In this document: positions 8,357-17,168 of the stretch, piece after piece | Numbering within the stretch: position 1 is the stretch's first letter | How the letters are laid out: every line of letters starts with the position of its first letter | Source of the DNA: Desertimonas sp963733085 | Lineage (GTDB): Bacteria; Actinomycetota; Acidimicrobiia; Acidimicrobiales; Ilumatobacteraceae | Length of the DNA stretch: 64,000 nt | Reading direction: 5' to 3' | Assembly: GCA_963733085.1 (NCBI GenBank) | Contig: CAVTBY010000010.1 | Coordinates: 124,001 to 188,000, forward strand | Translations under genes and position numbers: made by a program | The notes under the pieces: model-generated | What the model was told of the DNA's origin: nothing | Databases searched by the model: none | What the model saw: only the letters and a program-made list of their open reading frames with translations

Positions 8357-10258
8357 ATGAACGCGACGTCGTCGTTCGCCCGTTTCACGGGAGCTTCCGG
8401 CCTGACCCACCAGCCAGGGCTCGATGGCGTCCGCGGGCTCGCGGTGGCTGCCGTCATCGCCTTTCATCTCGACATCAGCAACGTGTCCGGTGGGTATCTC
8501 GGCGTGTCGCTGTTCTTCACTCTGTCGGGGGTGTTGATCGGCACCTTGATCCTCAACGAGGTCGTCACGACCGGACGCTTCTCGTTGCCCGGGTTCTGGC
8601 GTCGACGGGCTCGGCGGTTGTTGCCGCCGGCTTTGCTCACTCTCGCCGTGGTCGCCATCGGGCGGCTCCTGACCGCCGACCTCGAGGCGACCAGCCGCGC
8701 AGACGTCGTCGCCAGCGGTCTCAACGTCGCGAACTGGCACCTGCTCATCCAGGGATCGTCCTACGACGAGCTGTTCAGCGGCCCTTCTGCCGTGCTCCAC
8801 TTCTGGAGTCTTGCGATCGAGGAGCAGTTCTACCTCGTCGTCGGGCTCCTCGCTGTGGTCGTCGCTGGTCGCGCTCGCCGCCCCGTGCGCACGGTGTTCG
8901 TTATCGCAGTCGCAACGGCGGCGGCGTCGTTCGTGATCCCGATCGTCACCCGGGCAGGTGTCGATCGCGTCTACTACGGCAGCGACACGCGGGCCGGTGA
9001 GCTGATGGTCGGAGTCGCCGCGGCGGCCGTGTTCGTCTCGCCGCAACGACGTGAAGTCGTCCTGGCCAACGAGCGCTGGGTGCGCGTGGTCGCCACGGGT
9101 GCGCTCGGCGCAACGATCGCCCTGTGGATGTTCGCCACTCCTGGAACCCAGTTGTTAGGGGGCGGCTTGCTGCCGCTCACGGCGACCTGTTCGTTGCTGG
9201 TCGTCGCCGGCGCGCTGATGCCCGGTGGCCCGGTGGCGGCGATCGCGCGGATCAGACCGCTGTGCTGGCTCGGGAGGCTCAGCTACACGCTCTACCTTGT
9301 CCACTGGCCACTCGTCGTCGTCGCCGATCGCCTGACGGAAAGTCGAGCGTGGTGGCGGTCGACGGCGACCGTGGTCATCGCGGTCGCAATCGCTCAACTC
9401 AGCGCCATCTTCCTCGAACGCCCGATGCGGCGCCGCCCGGTCTCCGTACGCCCGCTCGCGTTCACCGGCATGACTTTGGTTGCGGTCGTCGGTTGCACCG
9501 TCGTCATCCAGGGCCGGGCAACGTCGTCGGCCGCAATGCTCGGCAGCCTGTCATCGGCCGACGCGTCGCCCGCGCACCCGGCACCGACAGGCAAATCCGA
9601 TTCGCCGCGCATCGCCCTGTTCGGAGACTCCGTCGGGTTCTCGCTGCTGCTCGCGCTCGGTGACTCGACCGTCACGCCACACTTCGAACGGGCGCCGTCC
9701 GACGTCAGCCTCGGCTGCGGGATCGCCCTGTCACCGTCGCCGCCCGCCGATCCGCCCGGCGCGTGCGACGATCCCGCGCAGCGCTTCGCCGCCAAGGCGG
9801 CCGGTCAGGACCTCTCGGCCGCTGTGATGATCTCGTGCCAGTGGGAGCTGCTTGCCCAACCGCTCCCTGGTCGCGGAGACGACCACTACGCGATCGGTAA
9901 TCCGGCGTTCGACAGCTACGTGCGGATGCGCTACGAGGACGTCGCCAACCAACTCACCGCTGCTGGCGTCGACCGCATCCTGTGGATGACCTGTCCGTAC
10001 CTCAGCTCATCGGTCGGGGTGGACGGGCTGTCGCCGCGCTTCCGCGACAGTCGTGATCCCGAACGCGTCGACCGTCTCAACGCGATCATCACGTCCCTGG
10101 CAGATGAGCGCGCCGACGTCGACGTGCTGCCGTTCAGCGACTGGGTCAACGTGCGTGTCGACGACGGAGCCATCCGCCCGGACGGCTCCCACTACGAGCA
10201 CCGCGGCCACAACCCCGCCGCCGACGCCTTCGTCGACTACATCAACGCGGCCCTCTAG
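8357..10258 (+). CDS. OafA/YrhL-type membrane acyltransferase with C-terminal SGNH domain
   Basis: A 633-residue protein with two modules. The N-terminal ~380 residues are an acyltransferase-3 domain with about ten membrane helices, opening with LDGVRGLAVAAVIAFH (family RxxAxxxVxxxH-like start) and GGYLGVSLFFTLSG. The C-terminal ~200 residues are a periplasmic SGNH hydrolase-like domain. It has the block I motif IALFGDSVGFSLL and a block V-like DGSHYEHRGH (Asp and His). Such fusions O-acetylate cell-surface polysaccharides, peptidoglycan or lipids; the acceptor here is unknown. It is a single gene, convergent with ribF and separated from it by a hairpin. Confidence 0.92.
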   Translation: MNATSSFARFTGASGLTHQPGLDGVRGLAVAAVIAFHLDISNVSGGYLGVSLFFTLSGVLIGTLILNEVVTTGRFSLPGFWRRRARRLLPPALLTLAVVAIGRLLTADLEATSRADVVASGLNVANWHLLIQGSSYDELFSGPSAVLHFWSLAIEEQFYLVVGLLAVVVAGRARRPVRTVFVIAVATAAASFVIPIVTRAGVDRVYYGSDTRAGELMVGVAAAAVFVSPQRREVVLANERWVRVVATGALGATIALWMFATPGTQLLGGGLLPLTATCSLLVVAGALMPGGPVAAIARIRPLCWLGRLSYTLYLVHWPLVVVADRLTESRAWWRSTATVVIAVAIAQLSAIFLERPMRRRPVSVRPLAFTGMTLVAVVGCTVVIQGRATSSAAMLGSLSSADASPAHPAPTGKSDSPRIALFGDSVGFSLLLALGDSTVTPHFERAPSDVSLGCGIALSPSPPADPPGACDDPAQRFAAKAAGQDLSAAVMISCQWELLAQPLPGRGDDHYAIGNPAFDSYVRMRYEDVANQLTAAGVDRILWMTCPYLSSSVGVDGLSPRFRDSRDPERVDRLNAIITSLADERADVDVLPFSDWVNVRVDDGAIRPDGSHYEHRGHNPAADAFVDYINAAL

Positions 10259-10266
10259 GCGTCTGT

Positions 10267-10303
10267 GTCAGCCGACACGACGTCGGCGGTCGTGTTCGCT
10301 GAC
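10267..10303. terminator. bidirectional terminator-like hairpin between acyltransferase and ribF
   Basis: 15-base arms GTCAGCCGACACGAC and GTCGTGTTCGCTGAC pair except at three adjacent positions, with a 7-base loop. It fills the 45-bp gap between two convergent genes and abuts the ribF stop. It is also the right-hand end of the plus-strand block that interrupts the ribF-rpsO-pnp order. Confidence 0.55.
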
Positions 10304-11251
10304 TCAGAGCGTTGCGAGCAGGTCGCGTGCGTGTTGCACGTCGAGTTTGAGTTGGGCGACGATCGCCTCGATGCCGTCGAACTTTCGCTCGCTGCGGAGG
10401 AAGTGGGCGAACCGCACTTTGACGCGCTCGCCGTAGAGGTCGTCGTCGAAGTCGAGAAGGTGGGCCTCGAGCAGCGATGCCTCGGCGTGCTCGTAGAACG
10501 TCGGGCGGCGGCCGAGGTTGATCGCGCACGGATGCTCGGAGCCGTCAGCTCGTTCGAACCACCCGGCGTAGACGCCGTCGGCGGGCATGCACACGTAGCG
10601 GGGCACCTTGACGTTGGCCGTCGGGAACCCGAGCAGCCGACCGCGCTGATCGCCCATCATCACCTCGCCGCGCACCTCGTGCAGCCGCCCGAGCATGTTC
10701 GCCGCTCTGGTTACGTCTCCGCCGGCAAGGGCGCGGCGGATCGCCGTCGAGCTGAGTGGCTCGCTCACACCGTCGAGTCGCTCGATCAGCTCGATCGGCC
10801 GAACCGAGAAGTCGTTCGTGCGGCCGAGCTTCTCGAGCAAGTCGACGTGGCCGCGACGGTGGGCGCCGAAGTGGAAGTCCTCTCCGACGACGACGGTGCG
10901 AGCACGTAGCCCGTGCACGAGGACGCGATTGACGAAGGATTCCGGCGATTCGTGGGACTGCTCCTCGTCGAACGGCAGCACCACGGTGGCGTCGATGCCG
11001 GTCGCGGCGAGCAGCTCGAGGCGTTGCTCGGCATCGGTGAGCAGCTGCGGTGCCGACTCCGGCCGGACGACCATTGCCGGGTGGCGATCGAACGTGAGGA
11101 CCACCGAGCGAGCCTCGAGCTCAGCAGCGATCGTGCGAACCTGACCGATGACCGCCTGGTGTCCGAGGTGAACGCCGTCGTAAGCGCCGATGGTGACGAC
11201 GGTGCGTTCGCCCGGCCACGGCACCGGGTCGAGCTCGGTGATCACCTGCAC
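10304..11251 (-). CDS. ribF: bifunctional riboflavin kinase / FAD synthetase
   Basis: A 315-residue enzyme converting riboflavin to FMN and FMN to FAD. The N-terminal nucleotidyltransferase module shows the GAYDGVHLGH motif (HxGH-like) near residues 21-30 and LSSTAIRRAL (the S/T-R motif) near 160. The C-terminal flavokinase module has GRLLGFPTANV and DGVYAGW. The open frame extends to 11362 but overlaps truB there. GTG at 11251 or 11245 is the likely start; no Shine-Dalgarno sequence is evident. It follows truB by 11 bases, as in the conserved rbfA-truB-ribF cluster. Confidence 0.94.
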   Translation of the reverse strand: MQVITELDPVPWPGERTVVTIGAYDGVHLGHQAVIGQVRTIAAELEARSVVLTFDRHPAMVVRPESAPQLLTDAEQRLELLAATGIDATVVLPFDEEQSHESPESFVNRVLVHGLRARTVVVGEDFHFGAHRRGHVDLLEKLGRTNDFSVRPIELIERLDGVSEPLSSTAIRRALAGGDVTRAANMLGRLHEVRGEVMMGDQRGRLLGFPTANVKVPRYVCMPADGVYAGWFERADGSEHPCAINLGRRPTFYEHAEASLLEAHLLDFDDDLYGERVKVRFAHFLRSERKFDGIEAIVAQLKLDVQHARDLLATL

Positions 11252-11262
11252 GCGGCCCGACG

Positions 11263-12150
11263 CTATCGGCCGGTGACAAGCACCACGGCGGGTTTGGCCG
11301 TGCCAGAGCCGAACGGCTCGTAGACGGCGAGCAACTCGCTCCCGGTGGTGACCATCGCCCATGGGCCAACCCCCGACGGCGACGGAAGTGGCTTGCCGAC
11401 GGCGATCGCCTCCGCTCCCGCGGCGTCGACAGTCACCTTGGACAGCGCCCGCACAGCTTCGATCGGTGGCAGGAGGGCGCAGGAGTCCGGTGGTGCCGCC
11501 TCCTCGATCGTGAACGGCTCGACGGCGGTACGACGCAGGTTGCGAAGGTGGGCGCCGGTGCCGAGCAGGTGACCGAGGTCGGCGGCGAGGGCGCGCACAT
11601 ACGTGCCTGCGCCGCAGTCGACCTCGACCTCCAGCACCTGACGACCGTCGCTGTCAGCTCTCTCGCCGACGATGTCGAAGCGGTCGACATGAACCCGTCG
11701 TGGCACGCGCTCGACTTCGACTCCCTGGCGGGCGAGGTCGTGTAGGCGGCGACCACCGACCTGCACCGCCGAGACCATCGGTGGGATCTGCTCGATGTCG
11801 CCGAGTAGATGTTCGGCGACGGCAACCCGGGCGAGGTCGAGATCGACGCGAGATCGTTCGTGGGAGACGGTGACGGCACCGTCGGCGTCGAGCGTGTCGG
11901 TCTCGATGCCGACGACGATCTCCCCCGTGTAGCGCTTGCGTCCTTCGGTGACGAAGCGGAGCAGCCGCGTCACCATCCCGACGCCGACGACGAGCACCCC
12001 GGTGGCGCCAGGATCCAGCGTTCCGGCGTGGCCAATCCGGCGTTCGTCGAACCGCCGCCGCAGCTGACCGACGACGTCGTGGCTCGTGACTCCTGCCGGC
12101 TTGTCGACGACGGCGATGCCGTGGACGGTCGGCGGCCGCCGTCTAGCCAT
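11263..12150 (-). CDS. truB: tRNA pseudouridine(55) synthase
   Basis: A 295-residue enzyme isomerising U55 in the T loop of tRNAs. The catalytic motif GHAGTLDPGATGVL is at residues 40-53 with the nucleophile Asp46. KPAGVTSHDVV is at 17-27, and the KRYTGEIVVGIETDTLD block follows. ATG start at 12150, three bases after the rbfA stop, so both are probably translated from one mRNA. The C-terminal PUA-like region is short and loosely conserved. The frame is intact. Confidence 0.96.
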   Translation of the reverse strand: MARRRPPTVHGIAVVDKPAGVTSHDVVGQLRRRFDERRIGHAGTLDPGATGVLVVGVGMVTRLLRFVTEGRKRYTGEIVVGIETDTLDADGAVTVSHERSRVDLDLARVAVAEHLLGDIEQIPPMVSAVQVGGRRLHDLARQGVEVERVPRRVHVDRFDIVGERADSDGRQVLEVEVDCGAGTYVRALAADLGHLLGTGAHLRNLRRTAVEPFTIEEAAPPDSCALLPPIEAVRALSKVTVDAAGAEAIAVGKPLPSPSGVGPWAMVTTGSELLAVYEPFGSGTAKPAVVLVTGR

Positions 12151-12153
12151 TGG

Positions 12154-12615
12154 CTACTCGCCGTCGACCGCAGTGTCCTCCGGCGCAAGCGAAGAGGCGC
12201 CAGCCGACGAGCGGCCAACAGCGGCCTGCGTGGCCGGGGAACGCTGAGAATGTCCGGATCGCAGGATTTCGTCGATCCGTTCGGCGGCGCGGATCACGTC
12301 GTCGGGACGGAAGTCGAGGACTGGCGTCTTCTTCGCCCGGATCTGGCGGTTGATCGACGCCTGCATCCGCCGACGGTGCTGTTCGAGCACGTCGATGATG
12401 GCGTCGTCACCCGATTCGCCCGCCAGCGAGTCGAAGTAGACGATGGCACGGTTGAGCTCGTTGTCGACATCGATGTTCGTGATCGTGACCAACTCGAGTC
12501 GTTCGTCGTCGATCCTCACCAACTCCTCGGCGAGGATCTCGCGCAGCGTCTCGCTGAGCCGGGCGCTGCGGGGATACTTGTGCCCGCCGGCGGGCAAGCG
12601 TCGGCGTGTCGCCAT
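12154..12615 (-). CDS. rbfA: ribosome-binding factor A, with C-terminal tail containing a type C repeat
   Basis: A 153-residue protein that helps 16S rRNA 5'-end maturation and is needed at low temperature. The KH-like core (LSETLREILAEELVRIDDERLELVTIT...VLEQHRRRMQASINRQIRAKKTPVLDFRPDDVIRAAERIDEIL) ends near residue 118. The last ~34 residues (SGHSQRSPATQAAVGRSSAGASSL...) are encoded largely by the dispersed repeat C2. The same bases are intergenic at 4523 and 53029. The repeat therefore appears to have entered the 3' end of the gene without disrupting the core. ATG start at 12615 with a GAGGA Shine-Dalgarno sequence. Confidence 0.93.
   Translation of the reverse strand: MATRRRLPAGGHKYPRSARLSETLREILAEELVRIDDERLELVTITNIDVDNELNRAIVYFDSLAGESGDDAIIDVLEQHRRRMQASINRQIRAKKTPVLDFRPDDVIRAAERIDEILRSGHSQRSPATQAAVGRSSAGASSLAPEDTAVDGE
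12198..12244 (-). repeat. type C repeat, copy C2, inside the rbfA 3' coding end
   Basis: On the minus strand it reads GCGTTCCCCGGCCACGCAGG onward. It matches copy C3 (53029-53075) without mismatch for 38 bases, to ...GGCCGCTCGT, then stays similar through GCTGGCGC. It is translated in the rbfA frame. Confidence 0.85.
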
Positions 12616-12654
12616 CGGTCCTCCTCGGTGAGACGGTGAGTTGGGATGCCGCGG

Positions 12655-13311
12655 TCAGTCGAAGGTGAGCTCGCCGCGCTGGGTCCGCTTCAGCTCGGCG
12701 ACCTCGGAGTAGGCGAGCGTGGCCACCGCGTTCCACAGGGCGACGGCATCGTCGCCCTTGGGCGCCTTGGGCATCACCGGTCCGAAGAAGCTGCGGGGCG
12801 CTTCCGAACCTGCGCCGATGGTGAGAATCGGCGTGCCGACATTGCCGCCGGTGCGAGCCAGGGCCTCGTCGGTGTCGTCGCGCACCGGGGAGTCGTGCTG
12901 CTCGTCGTCGGCATGGGAGGCATACGCCTCGTCGAGGCCCGCCGCGGCCAGACACTCGGCGAGGAACGCTGGCAGGTCGGCCATCGCATCCTCGCGGCGA
13001 CCGTGGACGTGCCATTCCGTCCCGATCGCGGTGTACAGACGGCCCACGGCGTCGTTGCCTTCACGTTCGGACACCTCGTGGAGCACCCGCAGCATCCGCA
13101 ACCCGGCCTCGTGGCCCGGGCGATGGCGAATCGAGTACTCGTCGTCCTTGTTCTCGTTGACGAATTTGAGGCAGATGAATCGCCACCGCACGTCGAGCTG
13201 ACGCTCACTCTGCACGTTGGTGACCCAGCGGGACGTCACCCAACACCACGGGCAGACCGGGTCGAGAAAGAACTCGGCGTCGTAGGTCGCGGCAGTGGTC
13301 GACTCGCTCAT
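12655..13311 (-). CDS. DsbA-family mycothiol-dependent nitroreductase-like protein (Rv2466c type)
   Basis: A 218-residue thioredoxin-fold protein. FFLDPVCPWCWVTSRW carries the active site Cys20-Pro-Trp-Cys23. The C-terminal half (VGTPIL...SFFGPVMPKAPKG....LWNAVATLA...ELKRTQ) follows M. tuberculosis Rv2466c, a mycothiol-dependent nitroreductase that activates nitro prodrugs. By family it is a cytoplasmic oxidoreductase using mycothiol, which fits an actinobacterium. ATG at 13311 was chosen over GTG 13317, which lacks support. It lies 39 bases upstream of rbfA, an insertion relative to the usual infB-rbfA adjacency. Confidence 0.88.
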   Translation of the reverse strand: MSESTTAATYDAEFFLDPVCPWCWVTSRWVTNVQSERQLDVRWRFICLKFVNENKDDEYSIRHRPGHEAGLRMLRVLHEVSEREGNDAVGRLYTAIGTEWHVHGRREDAMADLPAFLAECLAAAGLDEAYASHADDEQHDSPVRDDTDEALARTGGNVGTPILTIGAGSEAPRSFFGPVMPKAPKGDDAVALWNAVATLAYSEVAELKRTQRGELTFD

Positions 13312-13405
13312 GACCACTGTCTATCGGGCGCAGCACGCCACCACGAACCGCTCGCCGTCGATGGACGTAGAGGATCTGGGGGGAGCCAACTGAAGGGGGG
13401 AACCC

Positions 13406-13852
13406 ATGAAACGATTCCGACACCTGGTCGCGGCAGGTGCCGTGGCAGTCACGGCGATCGCCATCGGCGACGCCAGCCCGGTCGCCGCGGAGCGCAGCGC
13501 GCTCTCGGCGTTCATGACCGGGGCGAAGGAACGACCCGGACCTGGTGATAACAACGGCGTCGGTGTCGCCGGCGTGCTGATCAACACTGAAACCGGTCGG
13601 ATCTGCTACGCCCTGGCCGTCAGAAACATCGAGCCGGCCACGATGGCGCACATCCACCGTGGCACCAGCGACATTGCCGGACCGATCGTCGTGCACCTCG
13701 TGCCGCCAAACGCTCGTGGCTTCTCGGCCGCGTGCACGAACGCCGCTGGACCGGCACTGGCCGCCGAGATCGCCGGCAATCCGAGCGGGTTCTACGTCAA
13801 CGTCCACAACGGACCGTTCCCGGCCGGAGCCGTTCGCGGCCAACTCGGCTGA
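13406..13852 (+). CDS. secreted CHRD-domain protein
   Basis: A 148-residue exported protein. The signal peptide (KRFRHLVAAGAVAVTAIAIGDASPVAA) is followed by a CHRD-type beta-sandwich. Visible blocks are FMTGAKERPGPGDNNGVGVAGVLINTETGRICYAL, then AHIHRGTSDIAGPIVVHL, and near the end FYVNVHNGPFPAGAVRGQL. This HxH...NVHN...GAVRGQL pattern is diagnostic of CHRD proteins, whose function in bacteria is poorly defined. A purine-rich GGGGGGAA Shine-Dalgarno sequence precedes the ATG. It is divergent from the nitroreductase gene and ends at a strong hairpin shared with infB. Confidence 0.9.
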   Translation: MKRFRHLVAAGAVAVTAIAIGDASPVAAERSALSAFMTGAKERPGPGDNNGVGVAGVLINTETGRICYALAVRNIEPATMAHIHRGTSDIAGPIVVHLVPPNARGFSAACTNAAGPALAAEIAGNPSGFYVNVHNGPFPAGAVRGQLG

Positions 13853-13874
13853 CGCCAGCCCCGCTGGCTTCTAC

Positions 13875-13910
13875 TGCCGCGATTCGGTCATCGGTGACCG
13901 AATCGCGGCA
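13875..13910. terminator. perfect 16-bp terminator hairpin between CHRD gene and infB
   Basis: TGCCGCGATTCGGTCA / TGACCGAATCGCGGCA, perfect arms with a TCGG loop, in the 64-bp gap between convergent genes. It is symmetrical and can act on both strands. It is unrelated in sequence to repeat types A, B and C. Confidence 0.75.
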
Positions 13911-13916
13911 TCAGAA

Positions 13917-16881
13917 TCAGGTCCACGCGATCTCTTGCTCGTCGAAGGTCTCGATCAGGTCGCCCTGCTTGAGGTCCTGGAAGTCGGACAGGCCGATGCC
14001 GCACTCGAAGCCCTCGCGAACCTCGCGGGCGTCGTCCTTGAACCGCTTCAACGAGGAGATCTCGCCCTTCCAGATGATCGTGCCATCGCGTAGGAAGCGC
14101 ACCTTGGAGCCCCTCGTGATGACACCCGAGCGCACGTAGCAACCCGCGATCGCCCCGATCCGCGGCACCCGGAAGATCTCCCGGACCTCGGCCTCGCCGG
14201 TGACGACCTCTTCGTACTCAGGGGCCAGCATGCCGACCATCGCCTGCTCGATCTCCTCGAGCAGCTTGTAGATGACCTCGTAGGTACGGATCTCCACCTC
14301 GGCGCTCTCGGCGGCGTCGCGTGCCTTGCGGTCGGGGCGCACGTTGAACCCGATGATTGTCGCGTTCGTCGTCGCCGCCAGGGTGATGTCGTTTTCCGTG
14401 ATCGCCCCGACGGCCCGGTGCACGAACGTCAGCTCGACCTCCGGGCGGTCGAGCTTGCGCAGGCTCTCGGTGACGGCCTCCAGCGATCCCTGGACGTCGG
14501 CCTTGAGGATCAGGTTGAGCGTCGCCGTCTCACCCGACTGGATCTGGCTGAAGATGTCCTCCAGCTTCGTGCCCGTCTTGACCCGCGCATCGCCGCGCTG
14601 GGACTTGAGACGCAGCCGGTGCTCTCTGGCTTCGGCCACGGTGCGGGCGACTTTCTCGTCGGGTGCCGAACGGAACTCGTCGCCTGCCGCAGGGACGGCG
14701 GACAAACCGAGAACCTGTACCGGCGCCGACGGTCCGGCGGACTTGATCTGCTCGCCCTTGTCGTCGAGCATCGCCCGCACCCGACCCCAGGCATGCCCGG
14801 CGACGATCGGGTCACCGACGTGCAACTCGCCCTTGTCGACGAGGACCGTGGCGACGGGGCCGCGCCCGACATCGAGGTTCGACTCGAGGACGACACCCTT
14901 CGCACGTCCCTCCGGGTTCGCAGTGAGCTCCTCCAGCTCGGCGACGACCAGCAGTTGGTCGAGCAGGTCGTCGATGCCCAGCTCCTGAGTCGCCGACAAC
15001 TCGACGACGATCGTGTCGCCGCCCCACGACTCGGGCACGAGGGCCTGCTCGGCGAGCTGGGTGAGCACGCGCTGGGGGTCGGCGTTGTCCTTGTCGATCT
15101 TGTTCATCGCCACGATGATCGGCACCTCGGCCGCCCTGGCGTGGTTGATCGCCTCGATCGTCTGCGGCATCACCCCGTCGTCGGCAGCGACGACGAGCAC
15201 CACGATGTCCGTGGCCTCGGCGCCGCGGGCACGCATCTGCGTGAAGGCGGCGTGACCGGGTGTGTCGATGAATGTCAGCGGCTGGCCATGTTGGGTGACC
15301 TGGTAGGCACCGATGTGCTGGGTGATCCCACCCGCTTCGCCAGCGACGACGTTGGCCGAACGGATCTTGTCGAGCAAGGTCGTCTTGCCGTGGTCGACGT
15401 GCCCCATCACCGTGACCACGGGTGGCCGCGGCTGCTGGTTCTCCTCGTCGTCGGTGTCGTCGAAGAGCGCCTGCAGCTCGATCTCCTCCTGCTGGCCAGG
15501 CTCGACGAGGAGGATCTCGGCACCGATCTCGAGGGCGAACAGCTCCATCTGCTCGTCCGACAGCGTCATCGTCGCGGTCACCATCTCACCGTTGTTGAGC
15601 AAGAAGCGGACCACGTCGGCGGCGGTGCGGTTGAGCTTGGGCCCGAACTCCTGGGCCGACACGCCGCGCTCGATGACGATGGTGCCTTCGGGAACCGGGG
15701 CGTCGCTACGCGTGTAGTTGGTGAACTGCGGCTGCAGCTCCTCGCGGTCGCGGCGACGACGACGACCGCGGCCGCGGCGCGGCGGACGGCGTTGCCCACT
15801 TGGACGCGAGCCAGGCCCGGGGGGACCGCCGGGACCGCCTGGGCCTCCGGAGCCGGGACGGCCGCCGGGGCGACCACCACCTGGAGCGAAGGCGCCGGGA
15901 CCAGGGCGACCGCCCGTCGGTCGAGGTCCAGCTCCGGTGCGCGGTCCTCCTGGCGGGCCGCTGCGCTGACCAGGAGCACCGACGCGGGCGCCCGCAGCCG
16001 GTCGTGCGCTGCCGGGCGGCGGCGGGATCGGTCGGCCGGACGGCGACAACGGACGGCCGGGCGGCGGTGGGATCGGCTTGCCGGTGGGCGACAGTGGGCG
16101 GACCGGGCGCGGTGGCGCACTCGTCGAAGCACTCGCCGCCACGCTCGCCGGCAGCGCCGACGGTCGCGGGCGCGGGACGGCTCTCCGGGCTCCCAGACCG
16201 GGCCGCGGGCGTTTCGATCGGTCGCGGAGCCGGAGCGTCAGCAGACGGCCGGCCCGACGAGATGACTCGTTCAGCGTGTGTGGGCTCGGCGGGCCGAGTG
16301 GTGACCGTCGGGCGCGGCGCGGCCTCGGCAGCGGCCGGCTCATCGACGCTCGTCGGTGGCTCGACGGGCGTTTCCACGACGGGTTGCTCGGCGACAACGG
16401 GGGCCTCGGTCGGCTCGACCGGTTCGGAAACCTCGGCGACGACTGGCTCCGTGTCCGCCGACGGTTGCGCAGCAGACGCCGGTTCGGGTGCAGGTGGTTC
16501 GACCGGCGCCGGCGACTCCGCCGCCGCCGGCGGTTCGACGGGCTCGGGGGCGGGCACCGGTGCAACGGGGACCGCTTGGGCATCTTCGACGGCAACGTCC
16601 GCGGCTGCGGTGTCCGTGGGCTCGGTGGCGACCGTCTTGCTCGCCGACTTGCCGGCCGCCTTCTTGGTCGTCTTCTTGACCGGCTTGGGCTCTTCGGGCT
16701 GCTCGTCGCGGGTCAGGCCGTCACGAACGGCGCGACGGCGGATCATGTCCGCGTACGCCTCGTTGAGCGATGACGAGTGGCTCTTCACCGGCACGCCGAG
16801 CGCCCCGGCGAGGTCCACCGTCTCGGCATTGGTCATCCCGAGCTCCTTGGCCAACTCGTGCACTCTCATGTTCTTCGCCAT
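13917..16881 (-). CDS. infB: translation initiation factor IF-2 (frame break near 16170)
   Basis: Delivers initiator fMet-tRNA to the ribosome; about 987 residues once the break is corrected. The N-terminus MAKNMRVHELAKELGMTNAETVDLAGALG is the IF2-N domain. A long Ala/Pro/Val-rich linker follows, then Pro/Gly/Arg-rich segments (GKPIPPPPGRPLSPSGRPIP). The GTPase has GHVDHGKTTLLD, DTPGHAAF and NKID, then domains II-IV ending WKGEISSLKRFKDD...FDEQEIAWT. The 5' third and the rest lie in different frames. A single extra base, probably C in a GCGCCCG stretch near 16170, restores one frame. As infB is essential this is almost certainly a sequence error. Start ATG 16881; ATG 16869 is also possible. 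Confidence 0.93.
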
Positions 16882-16886
16882 ACGTC

Positions 16887-17168
16887 TCAGCCCTTACCTG
16901 TCGCCATCTCTCTCAGCACCCGGTCCAGCTCGTCAATCGCTGCCACGTTGACCGACTGCCGAAATGCCTTGTCAAAGCCTCGCCGCTGCCGAGCCATTTG
17001 CAAACACGGGACGGCCGGATCGCACAGCCAGGCCCCCCGCCCGGGGGCCGTTCGGCTCGCCACGATCCGTCCGTCGGATCCGAGGGCGACGCGAACGAGG
17101 GCGGCCTGCGGCCGCCGGGTACGACACCCGATGCAGGTGCGCTCCGGTTGGCGTGGACTGTTACTCAG
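16887..17168 (-). CDS. ylxR: YlxR family RNA-binding protein (DUF448)
   Basis: About 93 residues with the family signature RTCIGCRTRRPQAALVRVAL near the N-terminus and APGRGAWLCDP...FDKAFRQ further on. YlxR proteins are small nucleic-acid-binding proteins; members interact with RNase P RNA or act on translation and transcription. The gene lies between nusA and infB as usual, its stop six bases before the infB start. No ATG, GTG or TTG exists in frame at the proper place. The best candidate is CTG at 17168, after GGAGGAG, overlapping the nusA stop. Either the start is non-canonical or a base error hides it. An apparent in-frame fusion with nusA is an artefact of the nusA break. Confidence 0.82.
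   Translation of the reverse strand: MSNSPRQPERTCIGCRTRRPQAALVRVALGSDGRIVASRTAPGRGAWLCDPAVPCLQMARQRRGFDKAFRQSVNVAAIDELDRVLREMATGKG

Noticed and set aside
13875..13910. A fifth dispersed palindrome related to types A/B
   Set aside because: The arms share no motif with types A, B or C; it occurs once and fits an ordinary bidirectional terminator.
16170..16595. Separate gene with an Arg/Pro-rich N-terminus upstream of the IF-2 core
   Set aside because: It is the out-of-frame shadow of the infB linker; the true IF-2 N-terminus lies in the other frame from 16881.
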